From Rhodoblastus acidophilus (GTDB lineage Bacteria; Pseudomonadota; Alphaproteobacteria; Rhizobiales; Beijerinckiaceae), in contig NZ_FYDG01000004.1 in the NCBI RefSeq assembly GCF_900187365.1, forward strand, positions 284,698 to 348,697: a stretch of 64,000 nt of DNA. Direction: 5' to 3'. Positions within the stretch are counted from its first letter, which is position 1; each line of letters starts with the position of its first letter. A program made the position numbers and the translations under genes. Below are positions 19,127-27,800 of the stretch, one piece after another. The notes beneath the pieces were generated by a model. It was not told where the DNA came from, made no database searches, and saw only the letters and a program-made list of their open reading frames with translations.

Positions 19127-19588
19127 ATGGTCCAGACACATGAAGGCGCCGGCCTGCTCGGCGTGCAGACGCGGGCGCCGCAAAGCCCCGATGAGGCCCG
19201 GCTTGACCGCGTGCCCAATCCGCATCCGGACGCGCTCTATCTCGCGCGGTTCACGCAGCCGGAGTTCACCTCGCTGTGCCCGGTGACGGGACAGCCCGAT
19301 TTCGCACATCTTGTCATAGATTATGTTCCCGATAAATATCTTGTCGAATCAAAATCTTTGAAGCTGTATCTCACGTCATATCGCAACCACGGCGCCTTTC
19401 ACGAGGCCTGCACGATCCGCATCGCCAAAGACTTGGTGAGCGCGCTGGCGCCGCGCTGGCTGCGCATCGGCGGCTATTGGTATCCGCGCGGCGGGATGCC
19501 CATCGACGTGTTCTGGCAGACGGGCGAACCGCCCAAGGGCCTGTGGTTGCCGGACCAGGGCGCGCCGAGCTATCGCGGCCGGGGGTGA
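19127..19588 (+). CDS. queF: NADPH-dependent 7-cyano-7-deazaguanine reductase
   Basis: Reduces preQ0 to preQ1 in queuosine synthesis. At 153 residues it is the short unimodular QueF type. The catalytic cysteine is in [15 protein letters not shown], the NADPH/substrate glutamate in [19 protein letters not shown] and the C-terminal [13 protein letters not shown] is typical. ATG at 19127 with AGAGG upstream. queE lies 20 kb away in this window, so the pathway is scattered. I do not see a clear preQ1 riboswitch in the 139 bp upstream. Confidence 0.95.
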   Translation: MVQTHEGAGLLGVQTRAPQSPDEARLDRVPNPHPDALYLARFTQPEFTSLCPVTGQPDFAHLVIDYVPDKYLVESKSLKLYLTSYRNHGAFHEACTIRIAKDLVSALAPRWLRIGGYWYPRGGMPIDVFWQTGEPPKGLWLPDQGAPSYRGRG

Positions 19589-19615
19589 CGGCGCGCCCGC
19601 CCCGCCGTTTACATC

Positions 19616-19871
19616 ATGGCGAGCGCGCGGATCGGCACACTTTATACCGGCGTGACGTCGAATCTGGCCCGACGGGGGGGCGGGCGCGAAAGCCGGGTTT
19701 GCGCGACGGTACGGCTGCAAGTTGCTGGTGTTTTATGAGTTCCATGAACTGATAACCGACGCGATCGCGCGAGAAAAGCAGATCAAGGCCGGCAGCCAGG
19801 CGAAAAAACTGGCGCTGATCGAAGGCATGAATCCCGGTTGGAAGGATTTATATGAAGACCTGTACGGCTGA
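19616..19871 (+). pseudogene. GIY-YIG endonuclease-like gene, frameshifted and shortened
   Basis: The first frame reads GTLYTGVTSNLARR, the opening of small UvrC/GIY-YIG-type proteins. At a run of seven G (19674-19680) the frame is lost. A different frame then gives FARRYGCKLLVFYEFHE, AIAREKQIKAGSQAKKLALI and NPGWKDLYEDL, the canonical rest of the family, ending at 19871. About a dozen residues normally found between the two parts (around the EHR...GFT segment) are also missing. The GIY tyrosine pair and the downstream core therefore no longer form one product. A recent inactivation is likely, since the two halves are otherwise well kept. Confidence 0.85.
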
Positions 19872-19913
19872 CGTGTTGCAGCACGATAGACCGTTCACTC
19901 CCCCATCCTTCCA

Positions 19914-20037
19914 CCGTCATTGCGAGCGAGGCAATCCCGGTCCATCCACCTACTGAAAGCCTGTTGTATTCGCTCGATCTTATAACATTCGCCGCTTGCG
20001 GGATTTCTGGATCGCTTCGCTCCGCTTGCAATGGCGG
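19914..20037. repeat. Inverted-repeat element with CGTCATTGCGAGCG arms
   Basis: Left arm starts CCGTCATTGCGAGCGAGGCA at 19914; the right arm ending at 20037 is its approximate reverse complement (GGATCGCTTCGCTCCGCTTG followed by CAATGGCGG). The unit has about 70 bp between the arms. The GTCATTGCGAGCGAAGCGA-type sequence is a dispersed repeat seen in many bacterial genomes. The 206-bp gap between the GIY-YIG remnant and the cinA-like gene is mostly made of it. Confidence 0.6.
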
Positions 20038-20077
20038 CCCAGAGGTGGCGTAGCAGCTTGAACGATCCGCTCTCGCC

Positions 20078-20821
20078 TCACAGCCTGTGCCGTAGCGCCG
20101 TCTCCTCCAGCAGCGCCGCAACGTCCTTCTCTGCGGAAGCCAGCGCCTCGGCGTCCTTGCAGCGCAGCACGATCTGGTTGACGAACCGGCCGTCCTGCAG
20201 GCGCGGATAGGAGCCGATCGACACGCTCGGATGCTTCTTCGCCAGCGCGCCCAAACCCTCGCCGTACGCGCCCTCCGGCAGGCCGTGGGCGTCGAGCGTG
20301 GCCGAAATCATCGGCGTCCCGCGCGTCAGCTTGGGCGCGACGCCGTCCAGCATCGCCTGCATGATGAACGGCACGCCCGCCATCACGATCACATTGCCGA
20401 TCCAGAACCCCGGCGCCTTGGACACCGGATTCTCCACCAGCTCCGCGCCATGGGGGATGCGCGCCATGCGGCGGCGGGCGGCGTTCAAATCCTCGGGCTT
20501 GATCCGCTCCAGCAGCAGTTTTACCGCACGGGGGTCTTCCGAAATCTCCACGCCGAACGCCTTGGCCACCGCGTCCGCCGTAATGTCGTCGTGGGTCGGG
20601 CCGATGCCGCCGGTGGTGAACAGGTAATCGTATTTCTCGCGCAGAGCGTTGATCGCCGCGACGATCTCGTCTTCCTCGTCCCCCACCACGCGGATTTCGC
20701 GGGTATCCACGCCGATCTGCGTGAGATAATGCGCGATATAGCCGCTGTTGGCGTCTTTCGTGCGGCCTGACAGGATTTCGTCGCCGATCACCAGCACGGC
20801 CGCCGTCACGTGTTCGCTCAT
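20078..20821 (-). CDS. CinA N-terminal / molybdopterin-binding domain protein
   Basis: 247 residues containing the MoCF-like domain of CinA proteins: LVIGDEILSGRTKDANS, the GGIGPTHDD signature and a GVPFIMQAML block. It lacks the C-terminal nicotinamide-nucleotide amidohydrolase domain of full CinA, so it is the short 'competence/damage-inducible protein A' type common in alphaproteobacteria. Such domains have ADP-ribose pyrophosphatase activity in some full-length CinA proteins; substrate here is unknown. The start overlaps the upstream methyltransferase stop by 4 bp. Confidence 0.85.
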   Translation of the reverse strand: MSEHVTAAVLVIGDEILSGRTKDANSGYIAHYLTQIGVDTREIRVVGDEEDEIVAAINALREKYDYLFTTGGIGPTHDDITADAVAKAFGVEISEDPRAVKLLLERIKPEDLNAARRRMARIPHGAELVENPVSKAPGFWIGNVIVMAGVPFIMQAMLDGVAPKLTRGTPMISATLDAHGLPEGAYGEGLGALAKKHPSVSIGSYPRLQDGRFVNQIVLRCKDAEALASAEKDVAALLEETALRHRL

Positions 20822-21672
20822 GAATCATCTCGCTGATAGAAAAGATAGGATCGGCTGCGCCCGATTTTCTTGTAGCCGCGCGAATCGAGCAGTCCCCGCA
20901 GGTCGGCGTCCCACTTGCCCGGCGAAAACGCCAGAACCAGCGCGCGCGGCCACAAATGCTTCGGCTCCTGGGTGAGAAACGGCTCCAGCGCCAAATCCTC
21001 GGCGCCCTCGATGTCGAGCTTCAACAGGTCGATGGCCTGAAAGCCCTCCTCGCGGGCCAGCGTCGCCAGCGAACGCGCGGCCACCCGGATCTGGCCGCCG
21101 CCGCCCTCGACATTGACCATGCGAATCGAGCTTTCCGACAAGTCATAGGGGTTGAAGAACAGCACCGCCTCGGCTTCGGCGTCGGCCACGGCGCAGTCCA
21201 GCGCCTTGACGGAGGGCACGTCGTTCTGGCGCAGGTTGAACACCATGCGCTCGAACAGGGTCGGATTGGCCTCGACCGCCAGGATTCGGGCGCCCGGCCC
21301 CGCGCGCAGGGCGACCATCAGGCTGGTCGCGCCGCAGCCGGCGCCAATGTCCACGAAGTTCATTTCCGAGCGGATCTGCGCCGCGACAAAAGCGCGCTCG
21401 TCGCGGTCGACATATTGCGGGGTGAACAGCAGCCGCTTCTCGCAGGCGTCGTTATAAGGATAGAGCCGCATATGCGCGGCGAGCGGCTCGACCGTCACAT
21501 CCATCGGCGCGGCCCGCAGCCGCCGCAGCCCGATTCCGCGCGCGATCAGCGCGGCGCGCTGCGCCAGCCAATGCGTGCCGGCGTTCTGGGTGAAATCCAG
21601 CAGCCGCCGCATCAAGCCGCGCGGGCGGTAGGCGCCGAAAGGCGAACTGTCATTTTTTGACGCGGCCAACAT
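20818..21672 (-). CDS. FkbM-family SAM-dependent methyltransferase
   Basis: 284 residues. A Rossmann methyltransferase core is visible: FVDIGAGCGATSLMVALRAG (SAM motif I), ILAVEANPTLFERMVFNL, and LLKLDIEGAEDLALEPFL, the D-x-E-G-E/A signature of FkbM proteins. The family methylates sugars, polysaccharides or small molecules; no substrate can be read from the context. The first ~80 residues are basic and family-variable. It shares a 4-bp overlap with the cinA-like gene and is divergent from map. Confidence 0.85.
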   Translation of the reverse strand: MLAASKNDSSPFGAYRPRGLMRRLLDFTQNAGTHWLAQRAALIARGIGLRRLRAAPMDVTVEPLAAHMRLYPYNDACEKRLLFTPQYVDRDERAFVAAQIRSEMNFVDIGAGCGATSLMVALRAGPGARILAVEANPTLFERMVFNLRQNDVPSVKALDCAVADAEAEAVLFFNPYDLSESSIRMVNVEGGGGQIRVAARSLATLAREEGFQAIDLLKLDIEGAEDLALEPFLTQEPKHLWPRALVLAFSPGKWDADLRGLLDSRGYKKIGRSRSYLFYQRDDS

Positions 21673-21763
21673 GCGTCTGTTCTAGCAGCCGAACCGGCCA
21701 AGTCCAACCGCAACGCGTTCCCCACGGCCTTGCGCGCTCCGGCAAAACGTCTAAATCTGGCGC

Positions 21764-21789
21764 AAGACGAACAGAACAAGACGAACAGA
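21764..21789. repeat. Tandem 14-bp repeat upstream of map
   Basis: AAGACGAACAGA occurs twice, at 21764 and 21778, 25 bp before the map start codon. It may be a simple duplication or an operator; the GAAC spacing does not match the alphaproteobacterial LexA box. Confidence 0.45.
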
Positions 21790-21813
21790 CGCGGCGACGC
21801 CGCTGGAGTCCCC

Positions 21814-22644
21814 ATGACCTTTATCGAAGCCGAAGCCGAACCCCGGCGCAAGAGCGGCCAGATCCGCCTGCATGGACCGGAGGCCTTCGAGGGCATGCGC
21901 AATGCGGGCCGCTTGGCCGCCGAGGCGCTCGACCTGATGGCCGAAGCCGCCAAGCCCGGCGCCACCACCAACGCGCTCGACAAGCTCGCCTATGAATACG
22001 CCATGGACCACGGCGCCTATCCGGCGCCGCTCGATTACCGCGGCTATCGCAAGTCGATCTGCACCTCGATCAACCATGTCGTGTGCCACGGCATTCCCGA
22101 CGACAAGCCGCTGCGCGACGGCGACGTCGTCAATATCGACGTCACCTACATTCTCGACGGCTGGCACGGCGATTCGAGCCGCATGTACTGCATCGGCGAG
22201 GTTCCGCGCCGGGCGCAGCGGCTGATCGAAGTCACGTATGAGGCGCTGATGCGCGGCATCGCCGTGGTGCGGCCCGGCGCCACCACCGGCGACATCGGCC
22301 ACGCCATCCAGACCTTCGCGGAGGGCGAACGCTGCTCGGTGGTGCGGGAATTCTGCGGCCACGGCCTGGGCCGGCTGTTCCACGACGAACCCAACATCCT
22401 GCACTACGGGGAGAAGGGCCAGGGCGTGCCGCTGCGCGAGGGCATGTTCTTCACCATCGAGCCGATGATCAACCTCGGCAAGGCGCCGGTGAAGATCCTG
22501 TCCGACGGCTGGACCGCCGTCACCCGCGACCGCTCGCTGTCCGCGCAGTTCGAGCACGCCATCGGCGTGACCGCCGAGGGCTGCGAGATTTTCACCCTCT
22601 CGCCCAAGGGATTGAACTGCCCGCCCTATGAGGCCGCAGGATGA
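21814..22644 (+). CDS. map: Methionine aminopeptidase, type I
   Basis: Removes initiator methionine from new proteins; 276 residues. The metal ligands appear in order: [16 protein letters not shown] (two Asp), the CGHGLG His, TIEPM Glu and FEHAIG Glu, with the substrate His in [10 protein letters not shown]. The ATG at 21814 (GGAG 6 bases upstream) gives the usual N-terminus; an upstream in-frame codon only adds non-conserved residues. Its stop overlaps the radC start (ATGA), so the two are co-translated. Confidence 0.96.
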   Translation: MTFIEAEAEPRRKSGQIRLHGPEAFEGMRNAGRLAAEALDLMAEAAKPGATTNALDKLAYEYAMDHGAYPAPLDYRGYRKSICTSINHVVCHGIPDDKPLRDGDVVNIDVTYILDGWHGDSSRMYCIGEVPRRAQRLIEVTYEALMRGIAVVRPGATTGDIGHAIQTFAEGERCSVVREFCGHGLGRLFHDEPNILHYGEKGQGVPLREGMFFTIEPMINLGKAPVKILSDGWTAVTRDRSLSAQFEHAIGVTAEGCEIFTLSPKGLNCPPYEAAG

Positions 22645-23333
22645 GCGAGGGTCCGGCGCCAGACAATCTGAACGCCGGGCATCGCGAGCGCCTGCGCGAG
22701 CGTTTCCTTCAGGGCGGGGCCGACGCCCTGCCCGACTACGAATTGCTGGAATTGCTGCTGTTTCGCGCCATTCCCCGACGCGACGTCAAGCCGATCGCCA
22801 AGGCGCTGCTGCAGCGGTTCGGTTCGTTCGCCGAAGTGATCGCCGCCGCGCCGGCTCGGCTCAAGGAAGTGGACTATGTCGGCGATTCCGTGGTCGCGGA
22901 GCTGAAGATCGTCGAGGCGGCCGCGCTGCGGCTGTCGCGCGAGAGCATGAAGAAAAAGCTCACGCTCGGGTCGTTCGCGCAGGTGCTGGACTATTGCCGC
23001 TCGGCCATGGCGTTCCGTGAGACCGAGGAATTCCGTGTGCTGTTCCTCGACAAGAAGAACGGCTTGCTGGCCGACGAAGTGCAGGGCCGCGGCACGGTGG
23101 ACCACACCCCGGTCTATCCGCGCGAGATCGTGCGGCGCGCGCTGGAGCTGAACGCCAGCGCGGTGATCCTGGTGCATAACCACCCTTCCGGCGATCCCAC
23201 CCCGTCGCAGGCCGACATCATGATGACGGACACCATCGTCAGCGTCGCCAAGCCGCTCGGCGTCTCCGTTCACGACCACCTGATCATCGGCCGCAACGGC
23301 CACGCGAGTTTTCGCGCGCTCAAATTGTTCTGA
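22641..23333 (+). CDS. radC: RadC family JAB-domain protein
   Basis: 230 residues. An N-terminal helix-hairpin-helix-like region ([28 protein letters not shown]) is followed by the JAMM/MPN metal site [14 protein letters not shown]. Named for DNA repair, but the original radC phenotype was reassigned to recG, and the biochemical role is unsettled; a metal-dependent hydrolase is implied by the motif. It overlaps map by 4 bp and is followed after 6 bp by a hydrolase gene, so a three-gene unit is likely. Confidence 0.93.
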   Translation: MSEGPAPDNLNAGHRERLRERFLQGGADALPDYELLELLLFRAIPRRDVKPIAKALLQRFGSFAEVIAAAPARLKEVDYVGDSVVAELKIVEAAALRLSRESMKKKLTLGSFAQVLDYCRSAMAFRETEEFRVLFLDKKNGLLADEVQGRGTVDHTPVYPREIVRRALELNASAVILVHNHPSGDPTPSQADIMMTDTIVSVAKPLGVSVHDHLIIGRNGHASFRALKLF

Positions 23334-23339
23334 GGCCTC

Positions 23340-24122
23340 ATGTCCCGCATGCAGATCGGCGCCCGCGAGGTGAATTTCCAACTGTCCGGACCGGAGGACG
23401 CGCCGGTCCTGATTCTGGCGCATCCGCTCGGCGCCAGCTTGAACGTCTGGGAGCAGGTCTCCGCCGACTTGCGCGACCGGCTGCAAATTCTCGCCTTTGA
23501 CGCGCGCGGGCACGGCGGCAGCTGGAAACCGCAAGGCCCCTATTCTCTCGACGATCTCGGCGGCGACCTGCTGCGCCTGCTCGACGCGCTGGCCATCGAG
23601 CGGGCGCATTTCTGCGGCCTGTCGATGGGCGGGCTGATCGGGCAATGGCTGCTGGTTCATGCGCCGCGCAAGCTGAACAAGCTGATTCTCGCCAATACGG
23701 CGGCGCATCTGCCGGACGCCGCCGCCTGGGACGCGCGCATCGCGGCGGTGGCGGAAGCGGGCGTCGCGGCGCTGACGCCGTCGATCCTGCCGCGCTGGTT
23801 GAGCGCGCCCTTCCGCGAGGCGCATCCCGAAGTGGCGGCGGCGATCGCCGCCCAACTCGACGGCTGCGACGCCGGCGGTTACTCCGGCTGCTGCGCCGCG
23901 CTGAAAGACGCCGATTTCCGCGAGATTCTGCCGGTCGCGGCGCAGGCGGCGGAAAAGGACATTCTCGTCGTCGTCGGCGAGGCCGACGGCTCGACGCCCC
24001 CCTCGATGGGCGAGGCGCTGGCCGCCGCCTGCGGCGCGCGCGTCGCGCGTCTGGAGGCGGCGCATCTCTCCTGCGTCGAGGACGCGCCGGGTTTCGCGGC
24101 GCTGCTGCGCGACTTTCTCTGA
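23340..24122 (+). CDS. Alpha/beta hydrolase, 3-oxoadipate enol-lactonase-like
   Basis: 260 residues with the alpha/beta-hydrolase core: LAHPLGASLNVWEQV (oxyanion region), FDARGHGGS, the nucleophile elbow GLSMGGLIGQW, and a C-terminal AAHLSCVEDA carrying the catalytic His. The closest resemblance I can name is PcaD of the beta-ketoadipate route, but no other pca gene is present, so the substrate is open. Last gene of the map-radC unit; ends 26 bp from the convergent Hpt gene. Confidence 0.75.
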   Translation: MSRMQIGAREVNFQLSGPEDAPVLILAHPLGASLNVWEQVSADLRDRLQILAFDARGHGGSWKPQGPYSLDDLGGDLLRLLDALAIERAHFCGLSMGGLIGQWLLVHAPRKLNKLILANTAAHLPDAAAWDARIAAVAEAGVAALTPSILPRWLSAPFREAHPEVAAAIAAQLDGCDAGGYSGCCAALKDADFREILPVAAQAAEKDILVVVGEADGSTPPSMGEALAAACGARVARLEAAHLSCVEDAPGFAALLRDFL

Positions 24123-24148
24123 TCGCGCGGCGCCCGCCGCCAAAAAAA

Positions 24149-24532
24149 TCAGCCGTTGAGTTCGCGCAGGGCGCCCAGCGCCTCGGCGAGCGCCTCCTGC
24201 AACTGGCGCGAGTCCATCGCCCGCATCAGGCCGGCGCGGGCGCTGTGTTCGTAGTTTTCCGCCGCCTTGGCCACGGCGAAGGCGCCGACCGCCCGCGCGG
24301 AGCCTTTCAGCTTATGCGCCAGATCGGCGCGGATGGAGTGATCCGAACCCGATTCCAGCGTCGTCAGCTTGCCTCCGATATGGTTGGCCTGGCGTTCGAA
24401 CAGCGCGAGCACCTCATGCTCCAGCGCGCGATCGCCCATGGTCTGGCGCGAGAGATGCACAAGATCGAAGGGGCAGGACGGAGGCGGTCGGTTCTGTTCA
24501 TCATGCGCAAGACTCATCGCCGTAACCGCCAT
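24149..24532 (-). CDS. Hpt (histidine phosphotransfer) domain protein
   Basis: 127 residues, a stand-alone Hpt module. The phosphoaccepting histidine sits in AHKLKGSARAVGAFAVAKAAENYE, inside a predicted four-helix bundle. The start at 24532 has GGGAG 6 bases upstream; the frame is open further up but lacks family features. Such proteins pass phosphate between hybrid histidine kinases and response regulators. It is divergent from the giant GPR-like gene; a functional link is only suggested by the position. No kinase or regulator is adjacent. Confidence 0.82.
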   Translation of the reverse strand: MAVTAMSLAHDEQNRPPPSCPFDLVHLSRQTMGDRALEHEVLALFERQANHIGGKLTTLESGSDHSIRADLAHKLKGSARAVGAFAVAKAAENYEHSARAGLMRAMDSRQLQEALAEALGALRELNG

Positions 24533-24866
24533 GTTCAACTCCCAAATGACGCGAATTCGGCGCCAAAGGCGCCCTGGACCGCTAGAAACTTTCGCGAGAA
24601 AGGACGCATTAAGTACGATCCACAGATTTCCAAGCGCGTTAACGTGACCGTTAAAACTTGATAAAAGCCTTATTTTCCAGCGTGGAGTGCGGCTTTCGCG
24701 CAACGTGGTGAATGTTCCGTTAACGACGTTTTGAAATCCGTGAACTGCTCAGGTTTTCAAGCGATGCGCCGCAGCGTAGAGTGCGGCTTGGTTAACTGCC
24801 GCAATCCGCGCGTCCTCACCGTCGCGCGGGCAGGGAGAGTGCGGCGGATTTTAAAAGGTTAGTTTC
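24533..24866. promoter_or_regulatory. Divergent promoter region between hpt and the GPR-like gene
   Basis: 334 bp without a gene. It holds an inverted repeat TTAACG-TGAC-CGTTAA (24639-24654), further GTTAAC sites near 24719 and 24792, and a direct repeat CAGCGTGGAGTGCGGCTT (24678-24695) / CAGCGTAGAGTGCGGCTT (24772-24789), with a third AGAGTGCGGC copy at about 24837. TTAA-rich half-sites recall CtrA sites, but the spacing is 8 rather than the consensus 7. The long leader upstream of 24867 suggests cell-cycle-type regulation, as inference. Confidence 0.45.
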
Positions 24867-27800
24867 ATGTCCAATCCCAGCACGGCTCAGGATCCGGCGG
24901 CGGCGGCCCTCACGGCGATAGAGGACGCGCTCAAGCTGCAACCCGAACCCGATGGCGCGCAAGACGCCAAGCCGGCGGCCGAGGCCAAGGAGCCTGCCAA
25001 GCTGGAGTTCGGACTGCCCACGCCGCGACCGCTCGAACCGCGCGCCGAAGCCGCGGACGACCGAGGCCGACCCGATTCTGAACGCGCGCCCCTGTCGCCG
25101 GGCAGCGCCCCCGCCAACGACGACCGAGCCTCCGTCGGCCAATTGCTGCAGAGCATGCAGGTCAAGCCCGATTCGACCTCGATCACCGTCGCCGTGCTGG
25201 CCTCCGCGCTCTGGGCGGGCTTGTGGATCGGCTACGCCATCTTCACCCGGGGAGAGGTGTTCGCGGGCAATGTGTTCAATCCCGCCGCCGCCCTGGCCGT
25301 GTTCGCGCTGATCGGGCCGGTCGTCTTCTTCATCGCCATGGGACTGGTGCTGCGCCGGTCGCAGGAAATGCGCCTGACCGCCCGCTCGATGGCTGAGGCG
25401 GCGATTCGCCTCGCCGAACCGGAAACTTTCGCCACCGAGCATGTGGTGACCCTGAGCCAGGCCATTCGCCGCGAAGTCGCTTCGATGGGCGACGGCATCG
25501 AGCGCGCCCTGTCCCGCGCCAGCGAACTGGAGACGATGGTCCGCTCCGAAGTCGCCTCGCTGGAGCGCACCTATGGCGAGAACGAGCGCCGCATCCGCGT
25601 GCTGCTCAATGAATTGTCGAGCGAGCGCGAATCCATCGTCGTTAACGCCGACCGCGTCTCCACCGCCCTGACTTCGGCGCAGACCGCGCTGACCAGCGAA
25701 CTGGAGAACGCCACGGCGGCGCTGACCGCCCTGCTCGACCAGACCGGCGACCGCATCGGCGGCGCGCTGGAGACGCGCGGACAGGACGTGCAGAACGCTT
25801 TCGCCGAATCGGGCGAGAAGCTGATGGCGGATCTGGAAATGCGCGCCCAGTCCCTGCTGCGGAGATTCCAGGAGTACGGGACGGAGACGACGCAGGCGAT
25901 CGACGCGCGCTCGAACGCCGCCGACTCCGCCCTGCGCCAGGTTTCGGAGGATTTCCTCGCCCGGATTCACGAAAAGACCGGCCTGCTCGCCAGCGAGCTG
26001 AACGCGCATGGCGAACGGCTCGCCGAGCTGGTCGGGTCGCGTGGCGGCGAATTCGCCGCCGCCAGCCAGGCGGCGCTGACCGAGCTGACCGCCCGGGTCG
26101 AGGCCCTGCATGCGGCCGTCGGAGAAACCGCCCAACGGACGGTCGAGGATTTCGGCGCGCATGTCGAGAGCATGGGCCAGACCTATGCGGCGATCAGCGC
26201 GCAGACCGTGGAAGGCGTCGCCGGCCACGCGCAGTCGCTGCGCGACAATTTCGTGGTCGCGGCGGACGAAACCCTCGCCGCCTTCGCCGGCCACACCCAA
26301 GCCTTCAACGAAACCTTCGCCCGCGCCGCCGGCGAGACCATCGAAGCCGTCGCCGGCCAGACCGAAGCGTTGCGCGCGGCGGTCGACGGCTCCACCCGCG
26401 AGGCGGTGGAAACCATTTCGGCCCGGACCGAGGCGCTGTGCGCCACCGTCGAGGGCTCGACGCGCGGCGTGGCCGACGCCATCCTCGGCCAGACCGAGAC
26501 CCTGCGCGGCGCTGTGGAAAGCGCGGCGCGCGAAGCCGCCGAAACCATTTCGACCCGGACCGAGACGCTATGCGCCACGGTGGACGGCGCGACCCGCGCG
26601 GCCGCCGAGACCATTGTCGTGCAGACCGAGGCGTTGCGCGCCTCCGTTGACGGCTCGACCCGCGAAGCCGCCGAATTGCTGGCGGCCCGCACCGAGGCGC
26701 TGCGCGCCGCCGTCGACAGCTCGACGCGCGACGCCGCCGAGACCCTCGCCGCCAAGACCGACGAGCTGAACACGCATTTCGCGCGGGTGTCGGCCGAAAC
26801 CGCGAACACCCTCTCCGCCCAGACCGGACGGATCGAACAGGCGTTCCAGGAGCACGCGCAGCAGATCGAATCGAGCGTCGGCGCCGCCGCCAGCCAGACC
26901 CTCACCGCCTTCGCCGACCAGACCAACGCGTTCCACGCCCAGTTCGGCGCCGCCGCCGGCGACACGCTGGCGGCCTTCGCCGGCCACGCCGAAGCCTTCC
27001 ACGAACAGTTCGGGACCACGGCGCAGCACACGATCGAAGCCATCGCCGGCCATGGCGAGCGGCTCGAACATATGGTCGCCGCCGCGACCCAGGACCAGCT
27101 GACCGCCCTGGTCAGCCACACCCAAACCTTCCAGGATCAGTTCAACGCCGCCGCGCAGCAAGTGGCGGACAGCCTGGAGAACCGCGGCGAGCTGCTTGGA
27201 AACACGGTCGCGTCCGTCGCCCGGTCGTTCGAGGATCAGCTCGGCGCCGCCGCCCAGCAGACGGTGGAGGCGATTTCCGGCCACAGCGAACACCTCGAAG
27301 CCACGGTGGCCGCCGTCACCCAGGGGCATCTGGCGGCGCTCACCAGCCAGACCGAGACCTTCCAGGACAAGTTCGGCGAGCTTCAGGCGCAGTTCGGCGC
27401 TTCGGCCCAGCAGACCGTCGAGGCCATCGCCGGCCAGGGCGAAAAGCTGGAGGCCACGGTCGCCGCCGTCACCCAGGGCCATCTCACCGCGCTCACCAGC
27501 CACACCCAGACCTTCCAGGACAAGTTCGGCGAACTGCAGGCGCAGTTCGGCGCGTCGGCCCAGCAGACCGTCGAGGCCATCGCCGGCCAGGGCGAAAAGT
27601 TGGAGGCCACGGTCGCCGCCGTCACTCAAGGCCATCTCACCGCGCTCACCAGCCACACCCAGAGCTTCGAGGCGCGCTTCGGCGACGCCGCCCGCCATAC
27701 GGTCGAAGTCATCTCCAGCCAGGGCGAGCAACTGGAGGCCACGGTCGCCGCGGTCACCCAGACCCATCTCTCCGCGCTCACCAGCCACACCGAGGGCTTC

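Noticed and set aside
21769..21786. SOS (LexA) box before map-radC
   Set aside because: GAAC words are spaced 5 and 14 bases start to start, not the 11 expected for GAAC-N7-GAAC.
24639..24654. Canonical CtrA site
   Set aside because: The TTAA words are 8 bases apart rather than 7, so I list it only as a palindrome.
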